Shown one piece after another: positions 19,496 through 22,587 of a stretch of DNA of 22,587 nucleotides. The stretch comes from a virus. Within the stretch, counting starts at the first letter, position 1, and each line of letters begins with the position of its first letter. The notes under the pieces were generated by a model. It had not been told where the DNA came from, ran no database searches, and saw only the letters and a program-made list of their open reading frames with translations. Both the position numbers and the translations under genes were made by a program. Location: IMG/VR virus record IMGVR_UViG_3300043464_001693, positions 1 through 22,587 of that record; one strand, given 5' to 3'.

Positions 19496-19702
19496 ATGAC
19501 TAAGAAACCAACGCACGTTAAGCATTACTTAAAGAGTAAATCTCCTGAAACGCTTAGAGTGTTGATGCTGAAGAATAACATAGAAAAGAAATCTTATTTC
19601 GATTACCATGTTGTTCATGACGGCCAAAACTGGTTTGCTTGGTATGAGTTTGACTCAGATTCTCTAGAGGAAATGGTGAAACTGAATGAAATCGAATCTT
19701 AA
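19496..19702 (+). CDS. Hypothetical protein starting at a terminator
   Basis: 68 residues (MTKKPTHVKHYLKSKSPETL, then YFDYHVVHDGQNWFAWYEFD and an acidic end). It is a mixed alpha/beta protein without membrane segments. The ATG follows the terminator T-run at once, and any SD (GGGTAG) would be inside the hairpin stem. It can be translated only from readthrough transcripts, or the true start is downstream. It overlaps the next gene by 17 bases. Likely a minor head or neck protein, expressed at a low level; inference from position. Confidence 0.5.
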   Translation: MTKKPTHVKHYLKSKSPETLRVLMLKNNIEKKSYFDYHVVHDGQNWFAWYEFDSDSLEEMVKLNEIES

Positions 19703-19949
19703 CGATAGAGAGTTTGATAAGTTCAGGGAAGCCGAAAATGATAAATCATCTGTTTCTGTTTCTGTTGATGCTGCACTTCCTATTGAATCTGCTGGAGTTG
19801 ATTGGGACGAAATAATCACAACATTTCCTGCAAATCAACAAGAGCTTTACACGTATAAAAAGAACTCTGTAACTGTTCAAACTGTTCTAGTTACGTATCA
19901 GAATGGCGATAAGAAAACTATAACTAACATGATTAGGACGAGGTTTTAA
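19686..19949 (+). CDS. Small virion-type protein with C-terminal beta domain
   Basis: 87 residues. The second half LYTYKKNSVTVQTVLVTYQN and the end KKTITNMIRTRF is a repeated beta motif found at the end of several short phage structural proteins. The first half is acidic and polar (SSVSVSVDAALPIES). It starts inside the preceding gene with a GGTG-type SD, and the next gene's ATG follows its TAA directly. A head decoration or fibre-attachment role is possible, without evidence beyond composition and place. Confidence 0.6.
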   Translation: MKSNLNDREFDKFREAENDKSSVSVSVDAALPIESAGVDWDEIITTFPANQQELYTYKKNSVTVQTVLVTYQNGDKKTITNMIRTRF

Positions 19950-20138
19950 ATGCCTTGGAAGTTTGACCCTCAATCATTAGAACTAGTTTTTGTTAGTTCA
20001 ACTTCACAACTTATAGAGTCAGGTTCGCTTGATTTTGGTGACGAATTAACTAGCGATTTATCCTTAGATTCTGGGGATAGGTTAAATGACTCATCAATAG
20101 TTGATGGTGGTTTAAGGGTTATAGATGGCAGTATTTAA
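19950..20138 (+). CDS. Short virion-associated protein
   Basis: 62 residues (MPWKFDPQSLELVFVSSTS, then repeated Asp/Ser/Gly segments with SGSLDFGDELTSD and SLDSGDRLNDSS). The start MPWKFDP is common in very short phage structural proteins before fibre genes. The ATG has GAGG six bases upstream, in the last codons of the previous gene (AGG TTT TAA). Low complexity of D, S, G and L suggests a flexible or beta-arch peptide. It overlaps the next gene by 14 bases. Confidence 0.6.
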   Translation: MPWKFDPQSLELVFVSSTSQLIESGSLDFGDELTSDLSLDSGDRLNDSSIVDGGLRVIDGSI

Positions 20139-20505
20139 AGTCCCAAAAATAACAGCATCACAGAGAGAGCAATTAATTCTGGCTAGTGCTGAAATTGTTT
20201 ACGACACAACGGAAGGTATTTATTATGGAGGAAATGACACACTACAAGGTGGGTTTCCTTTGGGTAGTGGTGGCGGAACATCAAATGTTGCAACCATTAC
20301 ACTAATACAACAAGATATTGATAATAAAAAAGTAACTTTATCAACCGAGCCTTTTTATCCCGATGCAGTCACCATGACTATCGTTGGCGGTATTTCTCAG
20401 GTCAACGGTATTGATTTTGAAGTCATAGGAAGTGACATAAGTTGGGATGGATTAGGTCTCGATAATTTTTTAGAAGTTAACGACATTTTAATCATCCAAT
20501 ACTAA
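20125..20505 (+). CDS. Fibre-associated protein with Mtd-like N-terminus
   Basis: 126 residues. After a basic start (VFKVPKITASQREQL), EIVYDTTEGIYYGGNDT and GGFPLGSGGG resemble the short attachment segment found at the beginning of fibre and receptor-binding proteins of many phages. The remainder is beta-rich (VTLSTEPFYPDAVTMTIVGG) and acidic. It directly precedes the large fibre gene by 13 bases, so it is probably the adaptor or chaperone-like partner for it. AGGG lies six bases before the ATG. Confidence 0.65.
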   Translation: MAVFKVPKITASQREQLILASAEIVYDTTEGIYYGGNDTLQGGFPLGSGGGTSNVATITLIQQDIDNKKVTLSTEPFYPDAVTMTIVGGISQVNGIDFEVIGSDISWDGLGLDNFLEVNDILIIQY

Positions 20506-20518
20506 CAAGGAGACAAGG

Positions 20519-22546
20519 ATGGCTCAACAAATTAAGAAGAAGTTTTTAGCCCCAGAGGTTATTGACTACTTCGACAATCAAATTAGCTCAGTTGAACAAT
20601 CAGTTGAAGCAGAAAGTGGAAAAATTGATCAGGAAATTCTTGATAGAGTTCAAGGCGATTCTGATTCACTTCAGGCTGCAAAAGATTACACTGATGCAGA
20701 AGTTTTAGAAGAAAAAGGCTTAAGAGAAGCTGCTGACACTGCCCTTGATGGTAGGATTACTTCATTAGAGGGACAAGTCGGGGAAGATTTACAACAAGCA
20801 ATCTCTGATCTAGAAGCCGATATTGCTGCTGAGGCCTTAGCCAGAAGCAATGCTGATACCGCATTACAGGGTCAAATTGATGTTTTAAAAACTTTTGGTT
20901 TAGATCAAGTTATTCATGTTGCTAAAAATGGTCTTGATACAAACTCTGGAAAACAACATTCACCATTTTTAACAATCACGGCTGCTTTAAATGCAATCTC
21001 CGATGCGTCACCTACAAAAAGATACGCATTAAAAGTTGCGCCTGGTAATTATTCTGAAGCTATTTCACTTAAAGCTAACGTATTTATTGTTGGTGAAGGT
21101 CAAAAAGAATCAGTAAGAGTTACTGGTGCCATTTCAATGCACAGTTCTTTTTCTGGAACTGGTGACCACAGATCGGGTTTCTCTAATGTAACTCTTTTAA
21201 CTGCTGCTGACTTTAACTGGGCAACAGTTACATCAGGTGCAGGAAAACTTTATTTCAATGAAACTGTTTTTGCATCAACCGTTAATATGTACGGACACAA
21301 CAATGCGATTGCTCAAGCTCAGTTTAATGCGTGTATTTTATTTGGTAACTTAACAGTATCAGGCATAAACCTCGGTGTTTTCACCAATAACGTATGTTAT
21401 GCCAATATCAATCTTAACCAACATCCAAATGGCGGTATGGCGACAATATTTGTTGCTACTGGTGGGTATTGCCAAGGAACAATCACTCAAACAGCTTCAG
21501 TTAATGACTTTAATAGAAGATCCGCTTCTTTCTTAAGACATTTTAATTGTGAACAGCTTGTTTTAAATGGCCCATCTGTTTATGCTGACGTTGATCTTGT
21601 TTCTCAAGGAAAGCAATTACCATCGATTTCAAACAGCGCATCTCTTATAGCTCTTAATCCAACAATCAATCATGACTTAACATCACAAATGATTGTTCCA
21701 AAAGCTACCAACACTCACAATATGGGTGATTGGGGAAAACAATGGAATTGGAACTTTGGCTATGTTCACGCTTCTACTGGGACTGATTTATATTTGATTT
21801 CTTACCCAGCTTCTTTCGCACCTGATTCTTCAGGTAAGTCTATCGGTATTTATACTGATGGGGCAGGGTTACAAGAAAATGTAAACGGCGGTAGCATTGA
21901 ATTGGCAACAGCATCCGTAAGTGGAACTGGTGTTCGTGGAAAAATTATCCTTAATGCAAAAGAAATTGATGTTACTAGTAAGCAAATTAAAAACCTTGCT
22001 GATGGTACCTTGTCAACTGACGCTGTTAACAAAGGTCAATTAGATGCAGCAATTGCAGCAATTCCAGAAGTTGATCTTAGTGGTTATTATAATAAAACAG
22101 AAATTAATACTAAAGAAACATCGCTAGACTCAAAAATCACAACTGAAAAAGAGCGCATTGACGCAATTCTTTTAGCTGCGGACGCTGACAAAAATTCATT
22201 TGCTGAAATTGTTTCATTAATTAACTCTGTTGACACTGAGAATGACACCGCATTTGCTGGTTATGTTACTTCTAACAATGCAAGAGTTGATGCACTTGAG
22301 GCAAAAGGTTATTCAAAAGGATCGGTTGTAGTTGGCGCAGAACTTGGATTTGTTGAATTAGATAGAGTTTACTCTGTTCTTTTATCTGTTTCAGTTGGAA
22401 GATTGGCAGTTCACGAAGGTGAAGATTATACAACTTCTGTAGTGGCTGGAAAAACTCGTCTTACATGGATTGGCTCTTTAGTTAATCCTGGAGGGTCTGA
22501 AGCAATCGAAACAGGCGACAAAGTTTTTTACTCAGGCGCATTTTAA
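20519..22546 (+). CDS. Large trimeric fibre/tailspike-type protein with beta-helix
   Basis: 675 residues. Residues about 20-125 are a stalk-like coiled coil with repeated LREAADTALDGRI and RSNADTALQGQI units. At about 133 a right-handed beta-helix-like region begins: HVAKNGLDTNSGKQHSPF is the typical first turn (xxNGxDxxxG...PFxTI), followed by many parallel-strand repeats to about 400. KQIKNLADGTLSTDAVNKGQ near 485 is a second stalk junction, then a coiled part and a C-terminal knob (about 595-675). It likely binds host glycans; no catalytic pair is identifiable. AAGGAG lies six bases before the ATG. Confidence 0.82.
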   Translation: MAQQIKKKFLAPEVIDYFDNQISSVEQSVEAESGKIDQEILDRVQGDSDSLQAAKDYTDAEVLEEKGLREAADTALDGRITSLEGQVGEDLQQAISDLEADIAAEALARSNADTALQGQIDVLKTFGLDQVIHVAKNGLDTNSGKQHSPFLTITAALNAISDASPTKRYALKVAPGNYSEAISLKANVFIVGEGQKESVRVTGAISMHSSFSGTGDHRSGFSNVTLLTAADFNWATVTSGAGKLYFNETVFASTVNMYGHNNAIAQAQFNACILFGNLTVSGINLGVFTNNVCYANINLNQHPNGGMATIFVATGGYCQGTITQTASVNDFNRRSASFLRHFNCEQLVLNGPSVYADVDLVSQGKQLPSISNSASLIALNPTINHDLTSQMIVPKATNTHNMGDWGKQWNWNFGYVHASTGTDLYLISYPASFAPDSSGKSIGIYTDGAGLQENVNGGSIELATASVSGTGVRGKIILNAKEIDVTSKQIKNLADGTLSTDAVNKGQLDAAIAAIPEVDLSGYYNKTEINTKETSLDSKITTEKERIDAILLAADADKNSFAEIVSLINSVDTENDTAFAGYVTSNNARVDALEAKGYSKGSVVVGAELGFVELDRVYSVLLSVSVGRLAVHEGEDYTTSVVAGKTRLTWIGSLVNPGGSEAIETGDKVFYSGAF

Positions 22547-22558
22547 GGGAGAAAAATT

Positions 22559-22587
22559 ATGATACCAAAGCCACCAAAACCAGAACC
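22559..22587 (+). CDS. Start of a proline-rich protein (3' end outside window)
   Basis: GGGAG lies seven bases before an ATG that opens MIPKPPKPEP and runs off the window. The Pro/Lys start is common in small phage virion or fibre accessory proteins. Nothing more can be said. Confidence 0.5.

Noticed and set aside
1-22587. tRNA genes, CRISPR arrays, insertion sequences, integrase and attachment sites
   Set aside because: No cloverleaf with a T-arm, no regularly spaced repeats, and no transposase- or recombinase-type protein was found by reading both strands.

Overview
The window is a stretch of a tailed double-stranded DNA phage genome (or a prophage or metagenomic phage contig). It has the full packaging and head-assembly series (TerS, TerL, portal, two head-tail connector-type proteins, scaffold, major capsid protein), fibre and tail genes, a lysis cluster, and a recombination/replication operon with Erf, SSB and RusA. 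The DNA is AT-rich and genes are packed with start/stop overlaps of 1 to 20 bases. No integrase, tRNA gene or CRISPR array was seen. A Gram-negative host is suggested by lipoprotein signal sequences, one of them nested out of frame in the lysis cluster as outer-membrane spanins often are. The host cannot be named from the sequence.

Layout. (1) 1-3471, rightward: end of a tail/baseplate protein, two small virion-type proteins, an M15-type endolysin, a holin-like protein, and small genes including the nested lipoprotein. (2) 3480-7908, leftward: sixteen genes from small early proteins (ribbon-helix-helix, Zn-binding, lipoprotein, tiny membrane proteins) through Erf, SSB, a DnaQ-type exonuclease and a metzincin-like protein to RusA. 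They follow a very good sigma70-type promoter at 7940-7968. (3) 7909-8563, non-coding: the leftward promoter, a GTAC-based operator-like repeat, a rightward promoter, and a region of about 320 nt that reads as a multi-branched structured RNA. (4) 8564-12923, rightward: an HNH-repeat/RNase H-like exonuclease/zinc-ribbon fusion, a HExxH protein, an HTH protein, an XRE repressor, a frameshifted PAPS-reductase-like gene, a degenerate HNH-fold protein, a 26-residue membrane peptide and an HNH nuclease. (5) 12890-13135, leftward: a lone exported acidic protein. (6) 13238-22587, rightward: packaging, head genes ending in a strong terminator after the capsid gene, then virion and fibre genes, and the first codons of another gene.

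The leftward operon should supply homologous recombination and DNA metabolism early. The XRE repressor and the operator cluster are candidates for controlling the divergent region. The rightward late block builds the head and tail. Many early-type genes share one extended ribosome-binding cassette (GAGGTATAAAATG-like), which may mark common translational control.

Most worth following up: the promoter-linked structured RNA at 8120-8440, the (AG)n frameshift in the PAPS-reductase-like gene, the metzincin motif in a 145-residue protein, and the HNH-fold protein that has lost its histidines.
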